Part shown: piece after piece, positions 1 through 9,179 of the stretch
Position numbering within the stretch: position 1 is the stretch's first letter
How the letters are laid out: each line of letters begins with the position of its first letter
Assembly (NCBI RefSeq): GCF_020404765.1
Contig: NZ_JAIVEM010000163.1
Coordinates: 1 to 64,000, forward strand
Source: Paenibacillus sp. BJ-4
Lineage (GTDB): Bacteria; Bacillota; Bacilli; Paenibacillales; Paenibacillaceae
Reading direction: 5' to 3'
Length of the DNA stretch: 64,000 nucleotides
Made by a program: the position numbers and the translations under genes
Notes under the pieces: model-generated
What the model was told of the DNA's origin: nothing
What the model saw: only the letters and a program-made list of their open reading frames with translations
The model's database searches: none

Positions 1-1530
1 CTTCACAGCCCCTTCTGCCAGCGCTATGTCCTGTACCGCTCCTGCTGCCAAATGCCGGGTGTGTACGGCCTGCTCCGTCAAATGTGAAGGACCGACGCTG
101 CCTTCCACGAGATTCGTCGCTTGCACTGAGCGTGCCGCCAGTTTTTCTGAGGTGATGCTTTCCGCTTGGAGCGCACGCCCTGACACACTGTCCGGGGCAA
201 GATGTCTCGTAAGCACCGAGGAAGCCTGTAGATGAGCCGAGGTAATTGCTTCGGCAGCCAAATGTGCCGAATCCACAGCCGCCACAGCCAGGTGACTGCC
301 TTGTATGGCTTCATCCGCAATATGCCCGGACTGCACCGAATGGGCGGATAGCTTGGTGGAGGTTACACTTTCCTCCGCCAGTTTTTCAGACGTAACAGAT
401 TCATCTTGCAATGCGTGGGTCGATATCGTCTTTGATGCGATATGCACGCCCTGGATGGTTCCGATGTGCAGATGGTGCGGCTGGATGGCCTCCGATGCAA
501 TGTGCACAGACTTCACAGCCCCTTCTGCCAACGCTATGTCCTGTACCGCTCCTGCTGCCAAATGCCGGGGGTGTACGGCCTGCTCAGACAAATGTGAAGG
601 GCCGACGCTTCCTTCGGCGAGATTCGTCGCTTGCACTGCGTGTGCCGCCAGCTTTTCCGAGGTGATGCTTTCCGCTTGGAGCGAACGACCGGACACACTA
701 TCCTGGGCCAGATGTCTCGCAAGCACTGAGGAAGCCTGCAAATGAACCGAGGTCACTGCTCCGGCAGCCAAATGTGCCGAATCCACAGCCGCCACAGCTA
801 GATGGTTGCTTTGCACAGCTTCGTCCGCGATATGCCCGGACTGCACGGAATGGGCAGACAGCTTGGTGGAGGTTACACTTTCCTCCGCCAGTTTGGCAGA
901 GGTGACCGCTTCATCCTGTAAGGCCGGGGTCCCCACAGCCTGCAATGCGATATGCTCTCCCTCAATGACCCCGTTTTGCAAGTGCTCTGATTGAATGGAT
1001 TCCGGTGTGATATGCACGGATTTTACAGCCCCTTCTGCTAACGCTCTGTCCTGTACTGCTCCAGGCGCCAAATGCCGGGGGTGTACGGCCTGCGAGGATA
1101 GATGTGAAGGGCCGACGCTGTCTTCCGCGAGATTCGATGCTTGCACTGAGCGTGCCGCCAGCTTTTCCGAGGTGATGCTTTCCGCTTGGAGCGCGCGACC
1201 GGACACACTATCCTGGGCCAGATGTCTCGTAAGCACTGAGGAAGCCTGTAAATGAACCGAGGTCACTGCTCCGGCAGCCAAATGTGTCGAATCCACAGCC
1301 GCCACAACCAGATGGTTGCTTTGTACAGCTTCGTCCGCGATATGCCCGGACTGCACGGAATGGGCAGACAGCTTGGTGGAGGTTACACTTTCCTCCGCCA
1401 GTTTGGCAGAGGTGACCGCTTCATCCTGTAAGGCCGGGGTCCCCACAGCCTGCAATGCGATATGCTCTCCCTGAATGACCCCGCTTTGCAAGTGCTCTGA
1501 TTGGATGGATTCCGGTGCAAGATGCGCAGA
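1..1530. repeat. Three 510-bp higher-order repeats inside the decapeptide array
   Basis: Blocks starting at 1, 511 and 1021 begin almost identically (cttcacagccccttctgcca and close variants) and stay alignable over their whole length. 510 bp equals 17 units of 30 bp, so whole 170-residue blocks were duplicated in frame. The block starting at 1531 is more diverged, and units beyond about 2 kb share only the ten-residue pattern. Confidence 0.85.
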
Positions 1531-3882
1531 TTTTACAGCATTCTGGGCCAGTGTGGTTTCCTCTACTGCTCCTGCTACCAAATGCCGGGTGTGTACGGAC
1601 TGTGCAGCCAGATGCCCAGGGCCCACACTATTTTCCGCCAGATTGGAAGCTTGCACAGCCCGAGCCGCTAACTTCTTAGAGGTGACGCTTTCCGATTGAA
1701 GTGCATGACCGGATACGCTATCCGGGGCAAGATGTTTAGTCTGAACCGATGCAGATTTCAGATGGTCGGAGGTGACGGATTCAGGAGCGAGATGATTCGC
1801 CTCCACCGCTTCTACAGCCAGATGGTTACTCTGCACGGCTTTATCCGTAATGTGCCACGGCTGCACAGAGCGAGCTGACAGCTTGGAGGAAGTTACACTG
1901 CCTTCTGCTAATTTTGGGGCCGTAATCGCCAAATCATTAATTTTGTCCGTAGCCACACTTTCCGGCGATAGTTTCAACGAAGTGACAGCATGATCCTGCA
2001 AATGGTGGGAGTACACTGCTCCATTTGCCAGATGTCTGGTTTGAACCGCACCTTCACCCAAAATATCTGCGGTAACAGACTGTCCTTGCAAGGCCGAGGT
2101 TCCTACACTGCCCTCTCCAAGATGTTCGCTTAGCACAGAGCTGTGGGCCAGATGTGCCGAGTCGACCGATTGAGCCTGCAATGCCTTTCCACCCACACTG
2201 TTGTTGGCAAGGTGATTTTCTCGAATCTCTCCGGTTGCAATGTGTACGTGTGTAATGGCTTGTGGCGCAATTTTATTTCCGGTGACCGCTCCTGTACCTA
2301 TTTTAGTCTCCGTCACCGCTTCTTCAGCGATTTTGTCAGACTTAATAGAGTTCGGAGCAATATGGTTTTCCTTGATAGCCTGTTTCGCCACATGGTGATC
2401 CAGAACTGCACCCTTCCCTATTTTCTCGCTCGTTACTGCCCCTGATTGCAAATGTTGCTCCGTCACTGCTTCGGCTACGATATGATGCTTACGAATAATT
2501 TCAGACTTAAGGTGTAATGAAGAGACCGCCTCCGGAGCAAGCTGAGGACCTTTAATAGCTGACGCAGCAATATGTCTGGTAAGTACCGCTTCATCGGCAA
2601 TTTTGTGTGGCAAAATGCTCTGATCCGATATTTTGGAGGAAGTCACAGACTGATCGACGATTTGCAGAGAGCCTACCGACTGATCCGCCAGCTTATTGGA
2701 CTGAATACTCCGGTCTGCGAGATGCCGGGCTGTCACTTCACCTGTGCCAATCTGCTCTTCTCCAATAGCGCCGGGACTCAGATGTTTTCTTTCAATTGCT
2801 TCTGCCTGTATATGCTCCCCGGTGACCGCCTCATGCTCCAGATGACGTCCACTGACGGTACCTTCCTCCAGCTGTTCCTTGCCCACAATTCCGCCTGCAA
2901 GCTGCTGACGGTTGATTGAACCGGGAGCCAGGTGCCGGGCATGAATGGCATGATCGGTCAGGTGTGCGCTCTCAATGCTGCCAGCCTGAATTTTAGAACC
3001 ATCCACAGCACCATCCCGCAGTTTGGAAGTGGTCACAGACTGCTCTCCAAGCTTGGAGCTGTCGATGGCTTCATTAGCCAAATTGTTCGATTGAATTGTA
3101 CCGCTGCGAATTTTATCAGAGGTAACCGCCTGATCTTGAAGCATGTCTTGAGACACAATCCAATGCTTGAAATGACGGCTCTCAATGGAGCCATTTGCAA
3201 TATGATCACCGCTGATAATCTTATCAGCCAGCTTTTCCGGGGTGATGCTGCCATCACGAAGTTTCTCACCGCCAATGGAGCGATCCTGCAATTTGCTGCC
3301 TGCCACCGATGCATCAGACAAATGCTCTACCGTAATAGAATCAGGAGCAATTTTCGAAGAAGTCACTGCACCGTCGGCTATTTTAATCGTTTGAACAGCA
3401 TAATCCGCCAGATATTCCGTTTGGATGCTCTCTTGTTTCAGCTTGCTGGAGTCGATGGAAGCAGGAGCAATCTTTTCACCAGTCACAGCGAAATCGCTCA
3501 AATCATCTGTATAAATGAAAGCATTGTTTACATGGGGCGCCTTCTTGTTATTCAAAATTTCCTCGACATCAATGGGATCAGGCTGAGGCTCTGGCTCGTT
3601 TGCTTCCTCCATCGAGACCTGAGTCTCTTCTTCATTTTCATTGTCATCTTCAACCTCAGTCTCCTGCACAACATCAACTTCAGGTTCGACAATAGCCTGC
3701 TCCTCCAACTCCTCTGCTATTGGGGGAGGCGGAAAAGCAACTTGATGAAGTCTTGCTTCGGTCTCCCTCTCCGCAGGCTGTGGCTTCAAGCGCTGTATCA
3801 TGCTTAATTCATTCATATCCGGGTCAATTACACTATAGAGCGGCTTTTTGTTTCTGGTGGTTTTACGGCTCTTGTTCTTCAA
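1..3882 (-). CDS. Giant decapeptide-repeat protein (WIAG-tail/tail-fibre-like), 3' end outside window
   Basis: The reading frame is open from a TTG start at 3882 (after GGGAGAG) to the window edge, 1294 codons, so the C-terminus is missing. Residues 1-14 are basic, and about 20-100 are acidic and proline-rich. From about residue 115 the protein is an unbroken array of ten-residue units of the form x-S-V-T-S-x-K-L-A-x, with V/I at position 3 and L/I at position 8. The units resemble the DGAVTTAKIA repeats of phage tail fibres. In Paenibacillus such proteins are known as WIAG-tail proteins, but the tail itself lies outside the window. No signal peptide is seen. A fibrous surface, spore or adhesive role is inference only. 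The gene is divergent from fabV. Confidence 0.8.
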   Translation of the reverse strand, partial: MKNKSRKTTRNKKPLYSVIDPDMNELSMIQRLKPQPAERETEARLHQVAFPPPPIAEELEEQAIVEPEVDVVQETEVEDDNENEEETQVSMEEANEPEPQPDPIDVEEILNNKKAPHVNNAFIYTDDLSDFAVTGEKIAPASIDSSKLKQESIQTEYLADYAVQTIKIADGAVTSSKIAPDSITVEHLSDASVAGSKLQDRSIGGEKLRDGSITPEKLADKIISGDHIANGSIESRHFKHWIVSQDMLQDQAVTSDKIRSGTIQSNNLANEAIDSSKLGEQSVTTSKLRDGAVDGSKIQAGSIESAHLTDHAIHARHLAPGSINRQQLAGGIVGKEQLEEGTVSGRHLEHEAVTGEHIQAEAIERKHLSPGAIGEEQIGTGEVTARHLADRSIQSNKLADQSVGSLQIVDQSVTSSKISDQSILPHKIADEAVLTRHIAASAIKGPQLAPEAVSSLHLKSEIIRKHHIVAEAVTEQHLQSGAVTSEKIGKGAVLDHHVAKQAIKENHIAPNSIKSDKIAEEAVTETKIGTGAVTGNKIAPQAITHVHIATGEIRENHLANNSVGGKALQAQSVDSAHLAHSSVLSEHLGEGSVGTSALQGQSVTADILGEGAVQTRHLANGAVYSHHLQDHAVTSLKLSPESVATDKINDLAITAPKLAEGSVTSSKLSARSVQPWHITDKAVQSNHLAVEAVEANHLAPESVTSDHLKSASVQTKHLAPDSVSGHALQSESVTSKKLAARAVQASNLAENSVGPGHLAAQSVHTRHLVAGAVEETTLAQNAVKSAHLAPESIQSEHLQSGVIQGEHIALQAVGTPALQDEAVTSAKLAEESVTSTKLSAHSVQSGHIADEAVQSNHLVVAAVDSTHLAAGAVTSVHLQASSVLTRHLAQDSVSGRALQAESITSEKLAARSVQASNLAEDSVGPSHLSSQAVHPRHLAPGAVQDRALAEGAVKSVHITPESIQSEHLQNGVIEGEHIALQAVGTPALQDEAVTSAKLAEESVTSTKLSAHSVQSGHIADEAVQSNHLAVAAVDSAHLAAGAVTSVHLQASSVLARHLAQDSVSGRSLQAESITSEKLAAHAVQATNLAEGSVGPSHLSEQAVHPRHLAAGAVQDIALAEGAVKSVHIASEAIQPHHLHIGTIQGVHIASKTISTHALQDESVTSEKLAEESVTSTKLSAHSVQSGHIADEAIQGSHLAVAAVDSAHLAAEAITSAHLQASSVLTRHLAPDSVSGRALQAESITSEKLAARSVQATNLVEGSVGPSHLTEQAVHTRHLAAGAVQDIALAEGAVK

Positions 3883-3998
3883 GCAGCTCTCTCCCTTCTC
3901 GTATTTATCGTTACAGCATCATATGCAGGCTATTAGGCACTTGCCACCCTGCCCAGGGGTACTCTTTTCAGTGAAAACATACTCTCAGAAATCCACGT

Positions 3999-4026
3999 TT
4001 GAAAAAAAATTGTTAAAAGTTAAAAT
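3999..4026 (+). promoter_or_regulatory. SigA-type promoter of fabV
   Basis: TTGAAA (3999-4004), a 16-nt spacer and TAAAAT (4021-4026) lie 45 bp before the fabV start. This is a plausible housekeeping promoter. Confidence 0.5.
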
Positions 4027-4070
4027 AGTAAGGGTGAAGATTGCTACAAGAAGAGAGGAAATACAATAAC

Positions 4071-5258
4071 ATGATTATCAAACCAAGAACACGTGGCTTT
4101 ATCTGTACCACTGCTCATCCGGTGGGCTGCGCCCAACATGTTCAGGAGCAAATTGACTATGTGCAGGCCCGTACTGCCATTAAGGGGCCTCGTAACGTGC
4201 TTGTCATCGGGGCATCTGCCGGGTATGGGTTGGCTTCCCGTATTACTGCCGCATTCGGAGCGAAGGCCAATACAATCGGTGTATATCGCCCTAGTAATGC
4301 TACAGCCACACGTACAGCCTCGGCAGGTTGGTACAATTCTGCTGCATTTGAAAAGGCTGCTCAGGAAGCAGGGCTTACATCCTTGAGCATAACAGGTGAT
4401 GCCTTTTCGGATGAAGTCAAAACCAAAACGGTGGAAGTGATTCGCGAAGAGCTGGGACAAGTCGATCTGGTGATTTACAGTGTCGCTTCTGCCCGCCGTA
4501 CGAATCCCCGTACAGGTGAAACGTTTAATTCCGTACTCAAACCTATTGGTAAACCCTATACAAATAAAACCGTCAACTTCCACACCGGTGAAATCAGCAG
4601 CGTTACACTGGAACCCGCAACGGAAGAAGAAGTGCAAGCAACTGTAGAGGTCATGGGCGGTGAGGACTGGAAGTTGTGGATTAACGCCTTGCGTGAAGGC
4701 GGTGTATTGGCTGATACTGCAACCACCTTTTCTTTTTCGTATATTGGTTCAGATATTACGCAAGCCATTTACAGAGAAGGCAGTATCGGAAGTGCAAAGG
4801 ATCACCTGGAGGCGACAGCACGTCAGTTGAATGATCAACTGAAAGCCACAGGTGGACGCGCCTTTGTCGCAGTCACCAAAGGACTTGTTACCCAATCCAG
4901 CTCTGCCATCCCTGTCGTTCCTCTGTATATTTCCGCTTTGTACAAGGTGATGAAGGAAAAAGGGCTGCATGAAGGGTGTATAGAACAAAGCTACCGCCTG
5001 TTTGCCGAGCGTCTGTATGCTCCTGAAACTCCTGTGGATGAAGAGGGACGGATTCGTATTGATGACTGGGAGCTGCGTGAAGACGTGCAGATAGAGGTTG
5101 CGAAAATATGGGACGAGCTGACAACAAACAATATTTACCAGCTGTCCGATCTCGATGGGTACCGTCGCGAGTTTTTCCAACTGTTTGGCTTTGAATTCGA
5201 AGGTGTAGACTACGAGGCTGACATTGATCCCATCGTAAATATTCCTCACGTTCGCTAA
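4071..5258 (+). CDS. fabV: Enoyl-ACP/trans-2-enoyl-CoA reductase FabV
   Basis: The 395-aa length matches the FabV family, which reduces the enoyl double bond with NADH in the last step of fatty-acid elongation. The family motif Y-X8-K is present as Y234 and K243 (YREGSIGSAK), and a nucleotide-binding GASAGYG lies near residues 48-54. The N-terminal GFICTTAHPVGC is typical of FabV. The ATG at 4071 was chosen because it starts the conserved MIIKPRTRG and follows a GAGAGGA site; an upstream ATT-type extension has no support. The gene stands alone with its own promoter and terminator. FabV is known as a triclosan-tolerant enoyl reductase. Confidence 0.95.
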   Translation: MIIKPRTRGFICTTAHPVGCAQHVQEQIDYVQARTAIKGPRNVLVIGASAGYGLASRITAAFGAKANTIGVYRPSNATATRTASAGWYNSAAFEKAAQEAGLTSLSITGDAFSDEVKTKTVEVIREELGQVDLVIYSVASARRTNPRTGETFNSVLKPIGKPYTNKTVNFHTGEISSVTLEPATEEEVQATVEVMGGEDWKLWINALREGGVLADTATTFSFSYIGSDITQAIYREGSIGSAKDHLEATARQLNDQLKATGGRAFVAVTKGLVTQSSSAIPVVPLYISALYKVMKEKGLHEGCIEQSYRLFAERLYAPETPVDEEGRIRIDDWELREDVQIEVAKIWDELTTNNIYQLSDLDGYRREFFQLFGFEFEGVDYEADIDPIVNIPHVR

Positions 5259-5301
5259 CTCTTTTGAGTAGCGTGATGATTATGTTGGCAAAACAAAAAA
5301 A

Positions 5302-5356
5302 CTGTTCTTCGGCAGCAGAGCATTCTACTCTGCACGAAGGACAGCTTTTGTTTTAA
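5302..5356 (+). terminator. Rho-independent terminator of fabV
   Basis: A long imperfect hairpin (CTGT..CTTCG..GCAGAG / CTCTGC..CGAAGG..ACAG) is followed by a T-rich tract, about 45 bp after the fabV stop. Confidence 0.7.
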
Positions 5357-5555
5357 TTAAAGGGACACCTGTGTCCGTTTTGAGCCGCAAATGAAGCAAA
5401 TATTGCAATTTTAAAATTCATTTGATATTGTACAAGTACGCATAGCAAAAACCCTCTGCTTGCCAAGAGGGTGACTACAGTTGGACAAGTCCTACCTTGC
5501 CTGACCGTGATTATATTTGCTTAGCCCATCACATCCATATAAGGAGGTGAACAGC

Positions 5556-5708
5556 ATGGCAAAAGACGTTCTGTGTGAAGTTAACTCCTGTACGTACTGG
5601 GCCCAAGACAATAAATGTAGCGCAAGCTCCATTTATATCGTGAGCAACAGACCTGCAGACACTCACAAGTCCGAAGAAACGGACTGCAAAACCTTTGAAG
5701 CAAAATAA
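5556..5708 (+). CDS. DUF1540 small cysteine protein
   Basis: A 50-aa protein starts at an ATG five bases after a perfect AAGGAGGTGA. It carries four cysteines in the DUF1540 arrangement (CEVNSC near residues 7-12, then C21 and C44). The NSCTYWAQDNKCSA segment is typical of the family, which is widespread in spore-forming Firmicutes and probably binds metal; its function is unknown. It is monocistronic, with a CCCTCT/AGAGGG hairpin about 85 bp upstream (near 5455-5473) and a terminator downstream. Confidence 0.85.
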   Translation: MAKDVLCEVNSCTYWAQDNKCSASSIYIVSNRPADTHKSEETDCKTFEAK

Positions 5709-5743
5709 ACCTTTGTTTCCAAGCCAAACCGTAGTTTCACAAT

Positions 5744-5774
5744 GAAGGAGCCCCTGCCCGGGTTCCTTCTTTCT
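5744..5774 (+). terminator. Terminator of the DUF1540 gene
   Basis: The hairpin gaaggagccc / gggttccttc with a short loop is followed by a T-rich stretch about 35 bp after the stop codon. Confidence 0.6.
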
Positions 5775-5845
5775 TATAATATTCTAACAAGAATGATAAT
5801 TATTATCAAGCTCTTTTTATAGTGAAAAATTGAATCATTTGAAGC

Positions 5846-5893
5846 ACAAAAAGAAGCGTCGCCTGAACGATTCGCTCCGCTTCTTTCGTTTTT
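5846..5893 (-). terminator. Terminator of the sigma/anti-sigma operon
   Basis: AAGAAGCG..CGCTTCTT hairpin with runs of T on both strands, directly after the last minus-strand gene. Its core is nearly the same as the hairpins at 8787-8817 and 17390-17420, suggesting copied terminator sequence. Confidence 0.7.
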
Positions 5894-5906
5894 GATATCA
5901 GATTAT

Positions 5907-6866
5907 TTACTCAACGGGGACTACCATTTCTAAATCTTTATGATACGTTTTAACCCATTTACCTTGGGCATCCTCCACAGGATTCCATTTCTTGTCGACG
6001 GTCAGCGTATAAGGCCTGATGGTAATGGAAGAGGGTCTGGCTGCAAACGGAGCATACATTTCAACTTCATGATATTTGAGTGCCGGAGCCTTGCTTAATA
6101 TCCCCACCGCGTCTTGTTCAATAAGTTTGCCTTGGGAGTCCGCGATGTCGTAATACATCTTGGTCGCACTCCAATTTCCAGTCTGTTGAGCTGTGCTCGG
6201 CACTTTACCATTGCTGTCAATAATGATCTGGGTATTATCCGAGGCGAGCTCAATCTGCTTGACGGTATAACTGAACCCGCCGCTGCTTTTCGTTTTTTCC
6301 GGCTTCAGGACCAGCTTGTCCTTCGCGGTATTCTCCACAGGCACCTTAAATGCAAACGGTTCTTTAATACCGCTAACACTGATTTTTAATGCCATTTCAA
6401 ATGTATCCGGCAAATTTTTATCTGATAATCCTTTATCTATTATGATCTCTACTGCATTATCCAGCATTTTTTTATGGTTTCCATCTTGAAATACCGCGTC
6501 TGTGACACGCATTAATTTTATTTTCTCTCCATGGATAGATATTTGGGGATCTAGTAAGTAGCCCTTTTCTAATTTCCGGGATTTGTCTTTGCTGTAAGAA
6601 GGCATCATGCCGACCTTATTGATCCCCTTACGTTCAACCTGAACGGATAGACGTATCCCGTCATATTTCACCTTTTTGATGGTCAGTGTGACGCCATCCC
6701 GGGTCAGACTGCTTGTGCTTGCTGCCGAGGCAGTTGATGTTGCAGCTGCTGCCTGAATCTGCGATGCTGTATCGGAAATCGTTACGCCTGTCCCCATAAT
6801 CATGGTCGCAGAAGCCACAATAACCGATTTGAATATTATGCGCTTCAGTTTACTATGTTGCTCCAT
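5907..6866 (-). CDS. Secreted/membrane-anchored DUF5643-type protein, anti-sigma ectodomain paralogue
   Basis: The 319-aa protein has one N-terminal hydrophobic segment (about residues 10-30) followed by an extracytoplasmic domain. This domain is clearly paralogous to the C-terminal half of the upstream 405-aa protein: shared blocks include TRDGVTLTIKKV, SGGFSYTVKQIEL and TKMYYDI. It lacks the N-terminal cytoplasmic anti-sigma part. Start at ATG 6866 behind AAAGGAG. It lies 30 bp downstream of the anti-sigma gene, so is probably the third gene of the sigma operon. A role in sensing or modulating the same sigma factor is inference. Confidence 0.7.
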   Translation of the reverse strand: MEQHSKLKRIIFKSVIVASATMIMGTGVTISDTASQIQAAAATSTASAASTSSLTRDGVTLTIKKVKYDGIRLSVQVERKGINKVGMMPSYSKDKSRKLEKGYLLDPQISIHGEKIKLMRVTDAVFQDGNHKKMLDNAVEIIIDKGLSDKNLPDTFEMALKISVSGIKEPFAFKVPVENTAKDKLVLKPEKTKSSGGFSYTVKQIELASDNTQIIIDSNGKVPSTAQQTGNWSATKMYYDIADSQGKLIEQDAVGILSKAPALKYHEVEMYAPFAARPSSITIRPYTLTVDKKWNPVEDAQGKWVKTYHKDLEMVVPVE

Positions 6867-6896
6867 TAGATTGTCTCTCCTTTATCGTTTGTTCGT

Positions 6897-8114
6897 TTAT
6901 TGTTCATTTTTGGGTTGAGCTGGGACTGGGATCGTCATTTCCAAATCGTTATGATACGTTTTAAGCATTTTCCCCTCTTGATCCTCGATAACTGACCAGT
7001 CCTTCTTAACCGTCATAGTGTACGGCTTGATCGTAATAGAGGTCGGTGTTTTTGCAAATGGACTGTATGCTTCATCTTCATGGTATTCGAGATCGGGACT
7101 GCGATGGGATAAGCCTAACATGTGCTGCTCCAGCTGATTTCCGTCCTGATCCACAATGTCGTAATACATTTTGGTCGCGCTTAAATTGCCTGATTGCTCC
7201 GCGGTGCTTGGCACCTGCCCCTTGCTGTCCACAATAAGGCGGGTTGTCACCGGAGTCAGCTCTATCTGCTTCACCGTGTAGCTGAACGTTCCGCTGCTCT
7301 GTGTCTTATCAGGCTTAAGCAAAATTTTGTTTTTGGATAAATTCTTCACCGGCACCTGAAATTCAAAGGGCTCCTGAAAGCCGCTCACATTCACTTTTAC
7401 TGTAATCTCAAATTCATCAGGGAGATTTTTCTCCGACAGTCCTTTGGTGATTTCATACATAGCCATATTGTTGATGAGCTTGCCGTCTTCCTTTTTGCCA
7501 ACCGCGTCCGTAAACGAGCCGTACACCATCTTTTGTCCTTCAATAAAGACATCAGGTATGAACAAATACCCCTTTTTTTGCTTTTCCACGGGTACCTTCT
7601 CCAATGTATTCCCCTCGACACTCACGGCATCCTCGGGTAAATAAGGGGACATAATCCTCTCGTCTTCTACCCCTTGGCGTTCAATCATGAACACCAGCCG
7701 TGTTCCGTCAAACATAACCTCTTTGATGTTCAAGGTCACTCCATCGCGGGTTACACTTAAATTAGGTGACGTGGTCAGTCCTGATTTACTGGCTTGCTGC
7801 AAGCTGCTGTCAAAATTATATTGGAGGACGCTACCGAGCAGCGGGATATTTTTCAGCGCTTCAGCCATGGCTGGGGATACAAAACCACTTCCCAATACCA
7901 CCCCTCCCAACACTGCAGCAGCAGATGCACCGATAGCTATTTTTTTAGTCCATGTGTCTTTTTTGTGAATTAATTTCCTGCTCACCATGTCCATTTCCCC
8001 TAATCTCCTCATAATGTCATCCGTGTAGCTAACCTGAGGCATCTTCTTGTTTTTAACTGTGCGACGAATTTGCTCCATTTGCTCGTGTTCAGTTTGATCT
8101 GACCATGCGCTCAT
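6897..8114 (-). CDS. DUF4179/DUF5643 anti-sigma-like membrane protein
   Basis: The 405-aa protein has a cytoplasmic N-terminus (about residues 1-55, with MEQIRRTVKNKKMPQVSYTD), one transmembrane helix (about 58-80, IAIGASAAAVLGGVVLGSGF) and a large outer domain. Proteins of this build are encoded next to ECF sigma factors in Bacillus and Paenibacillus and are thought to restrain them. The gene overlaps the sigma gene by 26 bp, implying coupled translation. Start at ATG 8114, eight bases after GGAGG. The partner sigma is inferred from context only. Confidence 0.75.
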   Translation of the reverse strand: MSAWSDQTEHEQMEQIRRTVKNKKMPQVSYTDDIMRRLGEMDMVSRKLIHKKDTWTKKIAIGASAAAVLGGVVLGSGFVSPAMAEALKNIPLLGSVLQYNFDSSLQQASKSGLTTSPNLSVTRDGVTLNIKEVMFDGTRLVFMIERQGVEDERIMSPYLPEDAVSVEGNTLEKVPVEKQKKGYLFIPDVFIEGQKMVYGSFTDAVGKKEDGKLINNMAMYEITKGLSEKNLPDEFEITVKVNVSGFQEPFEFQVPVKNLSKNKILLKPDKTQSSGTFSYTVKQIELTPVTTRLIVDSKGQVPSTAEQSGNLSATKMYYDIVDQDGNQLEQHMLGLSHRSPDLEYHEDEAYSPFAKTPTSITIKPYTMTVKKDWSVIEDQEGKMLKTYHNDLEMTIPVPAQPKNEQ

Positions 8115-8679
8115 TCGTTAGCCCTCCCTTTTTCAGTTTTTGCTGAATCAGCTTCTTACGTAGCCGCTCATACTTTTTGCGTAAGGTTGCAGGCTTGCAA
8201 TCCATAATTTGTCCGATCTCTTCAAAGCTGTATTGTTCCACAGCTTTCAACAGCACCAGATTTCTTTCTTCCGAATTCAGATTCATCAAAAGCTCATCGA
8301 CTTCACGTTCATCATGAGATGGATGATAATCATCGGCATGTAGCTGTTGCTCCTTTTGGGTCGATATGAATTGATACCAGCGGCTTTTTATCCTGATTTG
8401 ATCCAAGCAGTGATAATACGCGACTTTATAAAGCCAAGCTGAAAAAGAAACCTGCTGCCGATATTTCCCTATCGCCTGATATACCTTGATAAAAATGTCC
8501 TGTACCGCATCCTCCGCTTCCTCGCGGTTTTTCAGGATGTAATAGCAATACGTATATATCTGCTTTTCAAAAGTTCGTATGATGGTGGCATATGCCTGTT
8601 GATCGCCAGCTTTGACACATTCTACGACGGATTCTACATGTTCTGTATGGTCGTTGGCCCCGGGACCGAAGCGTACCAT
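8089..8679 (-). CDS. ECF-type RNA polymerase sigma factor
   Basis: A 196-aa sigma-70 family protein. Region 2 lies at about residues 22-90 (FEKQIYTYCYYILKN, then AEDAVQDIFIKVY and SAWLYKVAYYHCLDQIR). Region 4 lies at about 140-185 (LNSEERNLVLLK, YSFEEIGQIM). The start is fixed by a perfect AAGGAGGTGATCCT just before ATG 8679; a longer frame to 8745 lacks a ribosome site. It is the first gene of an operon with two anti-sigma-like membrane proteins. Part of this gene is duplicated at 17172-17281, on the far side of the inserted island. Confidence 0.88.
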   Translation of the reverse strand: MVRFGPGANDHTEHVESVVECVKAGDQQAYATIIRTFEKQIYTYCYYILKNREEAEDAVQDIFIKVYQAIGKYRQQVSFSAWLYKVAYYHCLDQIRIKSRWYQFISTQKEQQLHADDYHPSHDEREVDELLMNLNSEERNLVLLKAVEQYSFEEIGQIMDCKPATLRKKYERLRKKLIQQKLKKGGLTNERMVRSN

Positions 8680-8748
8680 AGGATCACCTCCTTGTGTGTC
8701 CGTCATCATTTTGTATAACGAATGCCACGCGGCTGTTTGTGACATCTT

Positions 8749-8895
8749 CTATAAAAAACCGAAAAAACACGCACCAAAACAAAAAAAAGAAGCGTCGCTC
8801 TGAACGATTCGCTTCTTGTGCTTGACTTTTTGTAATTGTTCCTGCTTGGTCGGCCTCATCCGTACATGCTGTGATATATCGGCATAATGACCATT
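8749..8895 (-). pseudogene. Truncated 3' copy of the small MARTRTQ gene
   Basis: This stretch encodes the same C-terminal residues (GHYADISQHVRMRPTKQEQ onward) as the intact small gene at 17352-17579. The N-terminal 28 codons are absent because the repeat ends at 8895 and island sequence begins. It has no start codon and is a leftover of the duplication. Confidence 0.75.
8780..8817 (-). terminator. Terminator hairpin upstream of the sigma gene
   Basis: AAGAAGCG (8787-8794) pairs with CGCTTCTT (8810-8817), with a run of A on the plus strand giving a U tract for minus-strand transcripts. It would have ended transcription of the small gene that once lay upstream. Confidence 0.6.
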
Positions 8896-9179
8896 GGTCG
8901 CTGGAGGACCCGGCTTTGGCTCAGTCTGACATCGGCAGCAAAGATGCCGATCTGGTCGGGGGCGAACGCGGTATGCTGCGTTAACCGTATTGATCGACTC
9001 ATGCTGCTATCGCGCTGCGCGGCAAGCCTTCCATTCCTGAACAATATCAACGTGACTACTGAGGCCTAAGCAACTTTACGTTGTTTTGTTTTAAAGGATT
9101 TAATTAATTATGGTCTTGTTCGCAGGTAACGAAAACTCAGTAGCTTATGTGAGAGGATTTGAACCATTCAGTCGTTCCA
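8896..9179. other. Island left border; unrecognised gene debris
   Basis: Immediately after the repeat, sequence of higher GC runs to about 9066 and then AT-rich sequence to the ABC exporter. A short plus-strand frame (SLEDPALAQSDIGSKDADL and a few more residues, then a stop) looks protein-like but could not be assigned. No intact gene, start signal or terminator is visible. Confidence 0.4.

Larger units (their letters stand above)
8349..8895. repeat. Left copy of host-derived direct repeat flanking the RiPP island
   Basis: Positions 8349-8457 match 17172-17280, and 8678-8895 match 17281-17498, with only a few mismatches. The 220 bp between the two blocks (8458-8677) are missing from the right copy. 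The repeat covers the 5' half of the sigma gene, its upstream region and the 3' part of a small gene. Confidence 0.9.

Noticed and set aside
1-3500. 30-bp periodic repeats resembling a CRISPR array
   Set aside because: Repeats are contiguous without unique spacers, diverge gradually and keep an open minus-strand frame with a ten-residue pattern, so they are coding repeats.
2932-3807. 291-aa plus-strand frame opposite the repeat gene
   Set aside because: It is the antisense of the 30-bp coding repeats, has no ribosome site and has biased composition typical of a shadow frame.
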